27,279 bases of DNA from a virus: IMG/VR virus record IMGVR_UViG_3300009001_000073, positions 1 to 27,279 of that record, one strand, 5' to 3'. Both the position numbers and the translations under genes were made by a program. Below, piece after piece: positions 21,643 to 26,705 of this stretch (its first letter is position 1; each line of letters begins with the position of its first letter). Below the pieces are notes generated by a model. The model did not search any database. It saw nothing but the letters and a program-made list of their open reading frames with translations, and was not told the origin of the DNA.

Positions 21643-21670
21643 AAAAAGGGCGGCTTATGCCACCCCTTTT
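21643..21670 (-). terminator. Rho-independent terminator upstream of TerL
   Basis: On the minus strand, AAAAGGGGTGGC and GCCGCCCTTTTT form a stem of seven GC-rich pairs (one G-U) plus A-U pairs around an ATAA loop, followed by TTTTTCTC. It lies just after the 63-aa gene and just before TerL, so it would stop or attenuate transcription from the promoter upstream of the 63-aa gene. Confidence 0.85.
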
Positions 21671-21679
21671 ATTGTTGCG

Positions 21680-21871
21680 CTATTGCTTTGCACAGTAAGC
21701 CTTCTTTAACAATTTAATCCACTCCCTTGTCATCTTGCAAAATTCTGAATATTCTGGGTTCAAATCTTTGTATTGTTGTTGTTGATAAGATAAACTATCT
21801 TCCATTACCAATAAGATATTAGCTTCTGGGTTAACTTTGTTATCCAATTTATTCATCAGTAAATCTCCCAT
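21680..21871 (-). CDS. Small hypothetical protein between promoter and terminator
   Basis: This 63-aa protein starts MGDLLMNKLDNKVNPEANIL and ends WIKLLKKAYCAKQ. A well-spaced AGGA lies six bases before the ATG at 21871; the internal ATG (MNKL, 21856) with GGGAG upstream is an alternative. It is the only gene between a good promoter and a strong terminator, so it may be expressed as a short monocistronic transcript, unlike the rest of the coupled operon. The base composition is noticeably more AT-rich than its neighbours. I recognise no family, motif or signal. Its isolation suggests a regulatory or early-expressed accessory product. Confidence 0.6.
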   Translation of the reverse strand: MGDLLMNKLDNKVNPEANILLVMEDSLSYQQQQYKDLNPEYSEFCKMTREWIKLLKKAYCAKQ

Positions 21872-21890
21872 TTGTTGTCCTGATAACTTA

Positions 21891-21919
21891 AATATAGTTT
21901 AAGTGTATAGGGATTGCAA
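21891..21919 (-). promoter_or_regulatory. Probable sigma70-type promoter
   Basis: On the minus strand, TTGCAA (21914-21919) is separated by 17 bases from TATATT (21891-21896), giving a good extended promoter. AGGA (21878-21881) and the ATG of the 63-aa gene follow at a normal leader distance. The spacing is ideal and the -10 is one base from consensus. It lies in the 56-base gap after the glycosyltransferase gene. Confidence 0.65.
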
Positions 21920-21927
21920 GTAGAAAA

Positions 21928-23253
21928 TTACATTTTATTTAATTTTTTTTGAACGGCCTCTATGACCGACTGCCAGTCAAACATTTTCGGCTGGTAAAAG
22001 CACCGCATATCTCTGTATAGGGCAGTTGTTTCTTGGTACGGCCACCATCTAAAGCAAGCATCGTATCGTGAGAGCATCCAAGTAGGAACGCCCAAGCCGC
22101 CAGATAAATGCGCCACCGCCGTGTCAACTGTAATCACCAAGTCTAAATTGCTAATAAGACCAGCTAGGTCAGAAAAGTCTTGTATCCTCGCGCCAAAGTC
22201 CTCTACCTCTGGCAAGCCAAATTCCCTTGACAGGTTAACCCACTGGGCATCTGGCTTTGATCGCACGATCTGCATTGCCTCACTCGGCGCAAGGCTTCTG
22301 CGTCTGTCGATCTGATACGCCGCAATCGAGTCCGACCGCGCCGCGCCACTGTAACAGATGCCAATTCTTCGCCCACCGTCACCCTCGCCAAGCTGTGAAC
22401 CCCAATGCGCTCGGCTCTCCAAACTGGCATTAATGTAAGGCTGAACATCCCAATCACTCCATTCCTGTATGAACATTTCCATTAAGTCCATCGTCCACAG
22501 ATAATGCGTGTAATCGGTTATGCTATCATCGTGTATCTTACATAACCCAGATTGCTCAATTAGCTTCTGTAATGGCCTCGGACAAACAATATACACCTCA
22601 GCACCCAATTCTTGCAACCGTGGCAAAAAGCGCATCGTCATCAGCGTGTCGCCGAATCCCTGCTCATGCCGGACAATAACCTTCGCCTTGCCGCCAGTGT
22701 ATTTGGGCAACGGCGCATCATCCCTGTTAAATAGCTCGTGCCGCGCATCATACAGCTTAAACCCCTGCCGATAACGGCCAGTGTTCAAACAGGCCAGAGA
22801 CATCGTATGCCTAGCGGCTAAGTCATTGGGGCTGATACCGTATGCCTTTTTAGCGTACTTATAACCACTGTTATAATCGCCGATATTAAGCTCCAGAACC
22901 GCCTTGTTGTGGTTTGCCCTAAAATCATGGGGCTTGCAACGCAACGCATGGTCTATGAGCTTCTCAGCGCGATTAAACCTGTGTCTCTCGCGCAGATGGT
23001 TGGCTAAGTTGGTAATTACAGGCACACAGTCAGGATCATCCTCAAGGGCGGTTTCCCAGACCTTCTCAGCGTGTTCAGGCTTGCCCATCCGCAACAGGTT
23101 CAACCCAAGCAGATTGGCTACATAGGGGCTGTCATAGGCTTGCAACAACTCGCCGCAGAGTCGCGCACTGTCCTCGTACTTGCCCTCATCGGCAAGGGCG
23201 TGGGCGTGTTTCACATCGTCTAGGATTTTTTTTGGTGGGGTGGTAGCGGTCAT
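21928..23253 (-). CDS. TPR plus GT9-like glycosyltransferase
   Basis: This is a 441-aa protein of two parts. Residues about 10-175 are helical TPR repeats (EGKYEDSARLCGELLQAYDS, then LLRMGKPEHAEKVWETALED and RFNRAEKLIDHAL). Residues about 185-435 form a glycosyltransferase-B-type domain like family 9: RHEQGFGDTLMTMRFLPRLQ (195-214), RIGICYSGAARSD, a DRRRSLAP phrase (316-323) and DLVITVDTAVAHLSGGLGVP (371-390), the sugar-donor site in heptosyltransferases. TPR-GT9 proteins are common in bacteria and some phages, where they modify glycans or proteins. Here it could alter host lipopolysaccharide (blocking superinfection) or the virion; that is inference. The start overlaps the end of the upstream Pro-rich ORF as ATGA, beside G-tracts and a Fur-box-like element. 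It has A8 in codons 7-10. Confidence 0.88.
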   Translation of the reverse strand: MTATTPPKKILDDVKHAHALADEGKYEDSARLCGELLQAYDSPYVANLLGLNLLRMGKPEHAEKVWETALEDDPDCVPVITNLANHLRERHRFNRAEKLIDHALRCKPHDFRANHNKAVLELNIGDYNSGYKYAKKAYGISPNDLAARHTMSLACLNTGRYRQGFKLYDARHELFNRDDAPLPKYTGGKAKVIVRHEQGFGDTLMTMRFLPRLQELGAEVYIVCPRPLQKLIEQSGLCKIHDDSITDYTHYLWTMDLMEMFIQEWSDWDVQPYINASLESRAHWGSQLGEGDGGRRIGICYSGAARSDSIAAYQIDRRRSLAPSEAMQIVRSKPDAQWVNLSREFGLPEVEDFGARIQDFSDLAGLISNLDLVITVDTAVAHLSGGLGVPTWMLSRYDACFRWWPYQETTALYRDMRCFYQPKMFDWQSVIEAVQKKLNKM

Positions 23254-23555
23254 TTGTTTTCCTTTGGGGGGGGTGTCTGTGGGTATATATATTTATTACT
23301 GGGGGGCGTGTGTGATTTCAGGGGGGGGGGCTGAGAATGAGAATGAGAATCATTCGCATTTGCAAGAAGCCACTTTTCTACTATTAGTTGCTGGTTTGTC
23401 GCATAATAGCCATTATGTAAGGCGTTATTGACCATGCTCATACCGTAAGTCATTGATATTATTACACACCATATAGTTGCAGTTACTATTAGTTGTATTT
23501 CTCTTGTGAGTTGTATCCAGTTGCGAATGAGAATGAGAATCATTCTCAATATCAT
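23250..23555 (-). CDS. Membrane protein with proline-rich tail read through poly-C tracts
   Basis: A 101-aa frame runs from the ATG at 23555. It has a hydrophobic segment (LIVTATIWCVIISMTYGMSM, residues 22-41) and a tail made of SQPPPLKSHTPPSNKYIYPQ, then TPPPKENK. The ATG at 23441 (MSMVNN) is an alternative start that would overlap the upstream gene by only 17 bases. Its stop and the glycosyltransferase start overlap as ATGA, good evidence that it is translated. The proline codons lie in C10, C6 and C8 runs, so a slip in any run would change the reading frame and break the coupling. The N-terminal half overlaps another gene's frame for about 130 bases. Function unknown; periplasmic anchoring is possible. 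Confidence 0.45.
   Translation of the reverse strand: MILRMILILIRNWIQLTREIQLIVTATIWCVIISMTYGMSMVNNALHNGYYATNQQLIVEKWLLANANDSHSHSQPPPLKSHTPPSNKYIYPQTPPPKENK
23266..23330 (+). repeat. Three G homopolymer tracts (G8, G6, G10)
   Basis: G8 at 23266-23273, G6 at 23301-23306 and G10 at 23321-23330 lie within 65 bases directly upstream of the glycosyltransferase gene. They are the longest G/C runs I noticed in the window. Such tracts are prone to polymerase slippage and can form quadruplex or i-motif structures. Homopolymer length is also the commonest sequencing error, so exact counts are uncertain. Confidence 0.8.
23332..23360 (-). promoter_or_regulatory. Fur-box-like operator, element ii
   Basis: On the plus strand, three GAGAAT hexamers precede a central C, then ATTCGC and ATTTGC follow. 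The 19-base core (23342-23360) is AATGAGAAT-C-ATTCGCATT, with 8 of 9 arm positions complementary. It shares a 20-base identical block with element iii, and the same hexamer layout with element i. It begins about 80 bases upstream of the glycosyltransferase start and lies directly next to the G10 tract. On the minus strand, TTGCAA with a 17-base spacer and TCTCAT could be a weak promoter around it. Confidence 0.55.
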
Positions 23556-23718
23556 TTCTCACGCGAGAGCCTTCAGCGCGTTCAGTGCGTGTAATCGCGC
23601 CCCAGTAATACAAACCCCTTGTAATCCCTACCATCTCATCAATCCCCTCGCCGCCACAATTCCACAAAAGTTGCTCAACAGTGACATTGCACTCAACGGT
23701 TGCAAGCCTACTCATCAT
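23425..23718 (-). CDS. Hypothetical protein downstream of TerS
   Basis: From the ATG at 23718 the protein is 97 aa. Residues 1-50 (MMSRLATVECNVTVEQLLWN, then GGEGIDEMVGITRGLYYWGA) look like a folded domain, while the tail is Asn/Asp/His-rich (ENDSHSHSQLDTTHKRNTTN) and probably disordered. The start overlaps the TerS stop by 11 bases, so it is coupled. Element iii lies inside its coding region and encodes the NDSHSHSQ segment; a similar segment (NANDSHSHSQ) is encoded by element ii in the next ORF, in another frame. I recognise no family. Whether the tail is a real protein or an accident of the DNA element is unclear. Confidence 0.55.
   Translation of the reverse strand: MMSRLATVECNVTVEQLLWNCGGEGIDEMVGITRGLYYWGAITRTERAEGSRVRNDIENDSHSHSQLDTTHKRNTTNSNCNYMVCNNINDLRYEHGQ
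23524..23550 (-). promoter_or_regulatory. Fur-box-like operator, element iii
   Basis: On the plus strand, GCGAAT, GAGAAT, GAGAAT, then C, then ATTCTC. The inner 15 bases (23534-23548), TGAGAAT-C-ATTCTCA, form a perfect 7-1-7 inverted repeat, the classical minimal Fur site. The 9-1-9 extension has one mismatch. It lies within the reading frame of the protein downstream of TerS and is in the same orientation as element ii, about 190 bases away. Confidence 0.55.
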
Positions 23719-24238
23719 CACTGATCTCAACATCCTGCACAGTACCCTCAATCGTGTTCATCTCACGTTCCTTCATGCGCTCTTGAACGATCCTCAAGTC
23801 ATCCACCAAGCTGTGCTTATGCTCAACCTCGACCTTCTGATCCGTCCCATACATCCTTGGATAATACTTCGCGGCGCGCCATTTCTCTGTATCAATATCA
23901 AGCCTAGCCGCCTGTATCGCTACGTAAGCGACATCCTTGGTAATCGTACCCTGTCTAGCCTCTTGCACTACGTTTCTAACCTGTTCCTGTATCTCGCTGA
24001 TCTTCGCATCGGCGATAGCCGCCTTGCTTTCCATCACAAGCCTGTAACGCTCTCTCAGGTCAGCATCCTTCTGCATCCAACGCCAGAACGTGTTGAACGC
24101 TGGCATATCCACATCTTTGCCAACATGAGCCGCAGGACGCTCTTGCAACCGCCGGAGAAACTCGTCCTCAGTTTTCTTGTCCTTAGCCTTGAGCCGTTTC
24201 TTCTGATAATGCTGTGGTAATTTCTTGTCAGTCATCAT
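23708..24238 (-). CDS. terS: Terminase small subunit
   Basis: From the ATG at 24238 the protein is 176 aa (MMTDKKLPQHYQKKRLKAKD). This start has GGAG five bases upstream and overlaps the upstream stop within ATGATGA; an upstream start at 24280 would overlap the replication gene by 46 bases. The layout is a basic N-terminus, then EEFLRRLQERPAAHVGKDVDM-type helices, MPAFNTFWRWMQKDADLRER (an HTH-like DNA-recognition region), a long central helix with IADAKISEIQEQVRNVVQEA, then AARLDIDTEKWRAAKYYPRMYG. 'RLDxxKWRAxKxxPxxYG' is the mark of TerS proteins. TerS binds the packaging start site and recruits TerL. It is separated from TerL by 2 kb holding the glycosyltransferase. Confidence 0.88.
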   Translation of the reverse strand: MMTDKKLPQHYQKKRLKAKDKKTEDEFLRRLQERPAAHVGKDVDMPAFNTFWRWMQKDADLRERYRLVMESKAAIADAKISEIQEQVRNVVQEARQGTITKDVAYVAIQAARLDIDTEKWRAAKYYPRMYGTDQKVEVEHKHSLVDDLRIVQERMKEREMNTIEGTVQDVEISDDE

Positions 24239-25062
24239 AGCTCCGTGTGATGCGGCAAGCCATGACCCATGGCGCACCATTGATTAAAATCATATCTGTT
24301 AAGCACCATCTCAGTGATCCAGCCATGCAACATATCCCAGTCATAGCTTTCATGCTTAAACTTTGCATAATACTTCCTCGTCAGGCTATCAATAAAGCCC
24401 AACTGAGCCTCGGACAGTCCCCTCTCAGCATAATTAGGCTTTTGCTGGGCGACAGAGCGCGTAGGACGCCGCTTAGACTCTTTTCTGCACCAACCCTGCC
24501 AAAAAGCCGTAACGCTGTTATATGACGCTCTATTGCCGTTCTTCTCATCCCAGAGACGAATATCGGTTAACACCTCATTTGCATCTAACCCAAGCTCAGT
24601 TGCATAAGCCAAGTCATCCTGAGTTGGTGTCCAATCGCTTACCTTCTGCTTTGATGATTTCTTGCTATTATTATTTATGTTAAGTGTTCCATAAGTGTTA
24701 GTGTGTCTCTGTGACACCCCTAGAGGTGTCTCTGTGACACCAGTAGATTGTTCTTGAGGTGTCAGTGTGACACCAGTAGAAACTGTTTGAGGTGTCTCTG
24801 TGACACCAGTAAAATGTATCCGATAGACATCTGTTTTGTTATACCGCTTCTCTCTGCTGATGAAGCCAACCTGTTCCAATTTCTTCAGCTTCCTAATCAC
24901 AGTGCTTCTGCTACCCTCTGTGACTGATACTAACCTGTCTATTGACGGCCAAGCATCCCCAGTTGACTCGTTGAAATGATCAGCCAGTGCCAACAGCACT
25001 AGCTTCGCCAATGGATCGTCTACCTTCTGCTCAAACGCCCATCCTATTGCCTTTACACTCAT
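24235..25062 (-). CDS. Winged-helix phage replication initiator containing iterons
   Basis: This is a 275-aa protein. Residues 1-84 form a winged helix-turn-helix (HTH_36 type): MSVKAIGWAFEQKVDDPLAK, then LVLLALADHFNESTGDAWPS, then LVSVTEGSRSTVIRKLKKLE and the wing FISREKRYNKTDVYRIHF. Residues 85-118 are 11-residue repeats (TGVTETPQTVS, TGVTLTPQEQS, TGVTETPLGVS) encoded by DNA palindromes. An Asn/Lys-rich AT-rich segment follows (NINNNSKKSSKQK), then a C-terminal domain with AFWQGWCRKESKRRPTRS. This arrangement (HTH origin binder, in-gene iterons, AT-rich stretch) parallels lambda O. The protein should bind the repeats and recruit replication proteins; the recruited partner is not visible. 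The start overlaps the upstream gene as ATGA, with GAGGAG upstream. Confidence 0.85.
   Translation of the reverse strand: MSVKAIGWAFEQKVDDPLAKLVLLALADHFNESTGDAWPSIDRLVSVTEGSRSTVIRKLKKLEQVGFISREKRYNKTDVYRIHFTGVTETPQTVSTGVTLTPQEQSTGVTETPLGVSQRHTNTYGTLNINNNSKKSSKQKVSDWTPTQDDLAYATELGLDANEVLTDIRLWDEKNGNRASYNSVTAFWQGWCRKESKRRPTRSVAQQKPNYAERGLSEAQLGFIDSLTRKYYAKFKHESYDWDMLHGWITEMVLNRYDFNQWCAMGHGLPHHTEL
24662..24684. other. AT-rich stretch next to iterons, candidate origin unwinding region
   Basis: A 23-base run almost free of G and C lies 17 bases from the iteron array on the downstream side of the gene, the same side as in lambda ori. It may be the DNA-unwinding element. Position and composition are seen; function is inference. 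Confidence 0.5.
24702..24807. repeat. Four iteron-like palindromes, candidate phage origin
   Basis: Four 17-base copies of GGTGTC-nnnnn-GACACC (6-bp perfect inverted repeats) lie at 24702-24718 (first base T instead of G), 24725-24741, 24758-24774 and 24791-24807. The spacer is TCTGT in three copies and AGTGT in the third. Start-to-start distances are 23, 33 and 33 bases; 33 is three helix turns and 11 codons. They lie inside the winged-helix initiator gene, as iterons do in lambda O. Confidence 0.85.
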
Positions 25063-25484
25063 GACATTCTCCTCATTTTTGTTATGTCGTAGTGAGCCAC
25101 TAGCTCAATATCTTGCCAGTCGCCCCTGTTATTGTGACCGCCGATCCTCACATCGCAGTCCTCGTTGAAGTCCAGCATAGCCAGACCATCCGTAAATTCA
25201 ACAAGCAAATACGCCTTCACCATGCAAGCCGTTGCAAGTTTTCTGGCAAACAGAACCTTGTTCAAGCTGACCATGTAAGTAGGGTATTGCCCCATTGTAT
25301 TGCTTCTCTTGCGGCACTCAACAAAGCACAACGGCTTGTTACTGCCAGCCTCATGCACCACAAAGTCTAGCCTGTACGATATCGGTAACTTACGAAACTC
25401 GTGACCCTTTCTAGCGCATAACCGCTTCATCATAGCGATCTCGCCGTCCAAGTCGTCCTGTGTCTCGTAGTATGGCCTATTCAC
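25059..25484 (-). CDS. Putative PD-(D/E)XK-like nuclease, small
   Basis: This 141-aa protein starts at a GTG at 25484 (overlapping the upstream stop by 8 bases) and reads MNRPYYETQDDLDGEIAMMK. A possible nuclease core is YRLDFVVHEA (Asp40) followed after 15 residues by PLCFVECRKRS (Glu56, with Arg58/Lys59 where the usual lysine stands). The spacing between D and E-x-K/R fits the PD-(D/E)XK fold, but the Lys-to-Arg change makes activity uncertain. MVSLNKVLFARKLATACMVK looks like the next helix. It is translationally coupled to the replication initiator downstream (ATGA) and adjacent to another nuclease, so a role in processing replication or recombination intermediates is likely. Confidence 0.55.
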   Translation of the reverse strand: MNRPYYETQDDLDGEIAMMKRLCARKGHEFRKLPISYRLDFVVHEAGSNKPLCFVECRKRSNTMGQYPTYMVSLNKVLFARKLATACMVKAYLLVEFTDGLAMLDFNEDCDVRIGGHNNRGDWQDIELVAHYDITKMRRMS

Positions 25485-25989
25485 TGTCAGCCCAACCCTC
25501 TCTCACCAGCATACACCACGTTGGGAATGTGATGATTGCGGTGTTGTCTTTGTCAGCAAAATCAGCGTTGATGCTTGATAACCTGACAACGCACTTAATC
25601 GGTTGCCTGTCGTACTTGTATATCAACACAGGCTCAGTGCCAGTAGCATTGGCGGCAGAAGTAACCTGTGACCACCACTCCGGCTTGTAATTGCCGCCAG
25701 CATTGCTTGCATACCGCTTTGCCTCGATTGTCCAACCGTCAAGCCCGATCAAGTCGCCATGGTCACTTGCCCTGTACTGTTCCAAGTCTCTCTTGACCTC
25801 AACGCCTAGCTGATCCTGTATCATCCTTGCCAGTTCACGCTCAAAGTTTGCGCCCTTTACTCTGCCATTTGTCATTTCTCTCACCCACAATTCATATCCT
25901 GCCAAGCCATAATAGCCGCGCAACGCTATAACGTCATAACGTCCATCTCTGGGCTTGTGCTTGTTTGTTATGCGGCATAGCCACTTCAT
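25477..25989 (-). CDS. Holliday-junction-resolvase-like PD-(D/E)XK nuclease
   Basis: The open frame is 170 aa from 25989. The nuclease domain begins near residue 44: RVKGANFERELARMIQDQLG, then DHGDLIGLDGWTIEAKRYAS with Glu50, Asp79, Glu89 and Lys91, the full E...D...ExK set of archaeal-Hjc-type resolvases and related phage nucleases. The C-terminus has EPVLIYKYDRQPIKCVVRLS. Residues 1-38 (MKWLCRITNKHKPRDGRYDV) do not belong to that fold; they resemble the start of an unrelated small phage protein ('LCRxTNKHKP'), so either it is a fusion or the real start is the ATG at 25875 (MTNGRVKG), which has GAGAGAA upstream. The role is probably resolving branched DNA before packaging or trimming ends. 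The N-terminal start overlaps the upstream stop. Confidence 0.8.
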   Translation of the reverse strand: MKWLCRITNKHKPRDGRYDVIALRGYYGLAGYELWVREMTNGRVKGANFERELARMIQDQLGVEVKRDLEQYRASDHGDLIGLDGWTIEAKRYASNAGGNYKPEWWSQVTSAANATGTEPVLIYKYDRQPIKCVVRLSSINADFADKDNTAIITFPTWCMLVREGWADSE

Positions 25990-26180
25990 GCGGCCTCACC
26001 ACCCAATACCCAGTTCTCAGCCGTATCCTCAGCAAACTGCTCAGATCGTCCAGTGAGGTTAATCTCGCTGATAATCGCGGCATCCTTGACAAACATGACA
26101 ACATACTCGCCCTTCTCTCGAAAAACAAAAGCCGCCCTGTCACTGAAATCACCCCTGCCAAAAAATTGATGTACTAGCAT
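25986..26180 (-). CDS. Small conserved phage protein (LVHQFFGRGDFSDRAAFVF)
   Basis: From the ATG at 26180 the protein is 64 aa: MLVHQFFGRGDFSDRAAFVF, REKGEYVVMFVKDAAIISEI, and a C-terminal SEQFAEDTAENWVLGGEAA. The start overlaps the upstream stop as TGATG; the upstream ATG at 26207 would add nine unlikely residues. The C-terminal SEQFAEDTAENWVLG motif recurs in small marine phage proteins near the replication genes. No function is known to me. A short beta sheet followed by a helix is likely. It is part of the leftward early chain after the Cro-like gene. Confidence 0.7.
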   Translation of the reverse strand: MLVHQFFGRGDFSDRAAFVFREKGEYVVMFVKDAAIISEINLTGRSEQFAEDTAENWVLGGEAA

Positions 26181-26380
26181 CACTCCACCCCAAATTCTTC
26201 GCACCAATCCTTCAGGCCGACCTTACCCTTGCTCATCTGATACAGCTTCATCATCTGCTTTGCTGATGGTGGTGCTTTACGGTTAACCCAGTTATGCACT
26301 GTCGGTTGTGTTACATCTAGCATCCGAGACAGATCAGCCTGTCTAATGCCCTTCGTTACTAGCCATTCTGCCAATTTCAT
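26180..26380 (-). CDS. Cro/C1-type HTH transcriptional regulator
   Basis: This 66-aa protein begins MKLAEWLVTKGIRQADLSRM. A classical helix-turn-helix runs from about residue 13 to 35: RQADLSRMLDVTQPTVHNWV, with the conserved 'Q/AxxLSRxLxVTQPTVxxW' pattern of Cro/CI/XRE proteins. The small size (no oligomerization or cleavage domain) fits Cro rather than a CI repressor. AGGA lies seven bases before the ATG. It is the first gene of the leftward operon and faces the rightward genes across a 109-base region, as in lambdoid switches. It likely binds operators there and controls both directions. No integrase or CI-like gene is in view, so temperate life cannot be claimed. Confidence 0.88.
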   Translation of the reverse strand: MKLAEWLVTKGIRQADLSRMLDVTQPTVHNWVNRKAPPSAKQMMKLYQMSKGKVGLKDWCEEFGVE

Positions 26381-26489
26381 TTTATTATCCTGTGGTTAAA
26401 AAGTTACAATATAAATCTAATATAATTTTTTACTTGATCGGTCAACCCGAATAAGTTAAAACAGGTTTATAACAACAAACGAGGATAAC
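26381..26489. promoter_or_regulatory. Divergent intergenic regulatory region
   Basis: This 109-base, AT-rich region separates the Cro-like gene (left) and the rightward genes. On the minus strand, TTGACC (26440-26445) is followed by a 15- to 17-base spacer and TATATT/TATTAG (26418-26424), a fair leftward promoter. The interrupted palindrome TTGA-TCGG-TCAA (26434-26445) covers its -35 and is a candidate Cro operator. On the plus strand, TTGATC (26434-26439), 17 bases and TAAAAC form a weak rightward promoter. GAGG lies five bases before the rightward ATG at 26490. Confidence 0.6.
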
Positions 26490-26705
26490 ATGGATTATAC
26501 AGTTGAACAGTATCGTAAGGCGTTGTTAGGTCATGACTGGTTTTATGACTGCTCAGAAGACCCAAGCGTGTTTCGCAGGGGCAATGAAGAACGCCAAGAG
26601 CTTTATAATATGCGCTACAAGTTAGACAAAGATTACAAAATCTGGAATGAGTTAGCACCACGCATTTATCACATAAGTGATGAGGTCAGTCATGGAGTCA
26701 GTTAA
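26490..26705 (+). CDS. Small hypothetical phage protein, first rightward gene
   Basis: This 71-aa protein starts MDYTVEQYRKALLGHDWFYD and continues CSEDPSVFRRGNEERQELYN and KLDKDYKIWNELAPRIYHIS. It is charged and helical; the phrase 'GHDWxYDxSDD..V+RRG..E...L' is one I associate with small phage proteins near replication genes, without a known function. A clear GAGG ribosome site precedes it. It is the first gene of the rightward transcript facing the Cro-like gene, so early expression is likely. It overlaps the next gene by 14 bases. Confidence 0.7.
   Translation: MDYTVEQYRKALLGHDWFYDCSEDPSVFRRGNEERQELYNMRYKLDKDYKIWNELAPRIYHISDEVSHGVS

Noticed and set aside
23266-23330. G-quadruplex replication or packaging signal
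   Set aside because: The G-tracts could form a quadruplex, but three unequal tracts with long loops give no specific support; slippage is the more direct reading.
23681-24220. Plus-strand open frame (179 aa) over terS
   Set aside because: It lies entirely opposite terS, whose protein signatures are clear; no ribosome site or familiar domain.
24238-24280. Longer TerS N-terminus
   Set aside because: It would overlap the replication gene by 46 bases; the ATG at 24238 has GGAG and the usual stop/start overlap.
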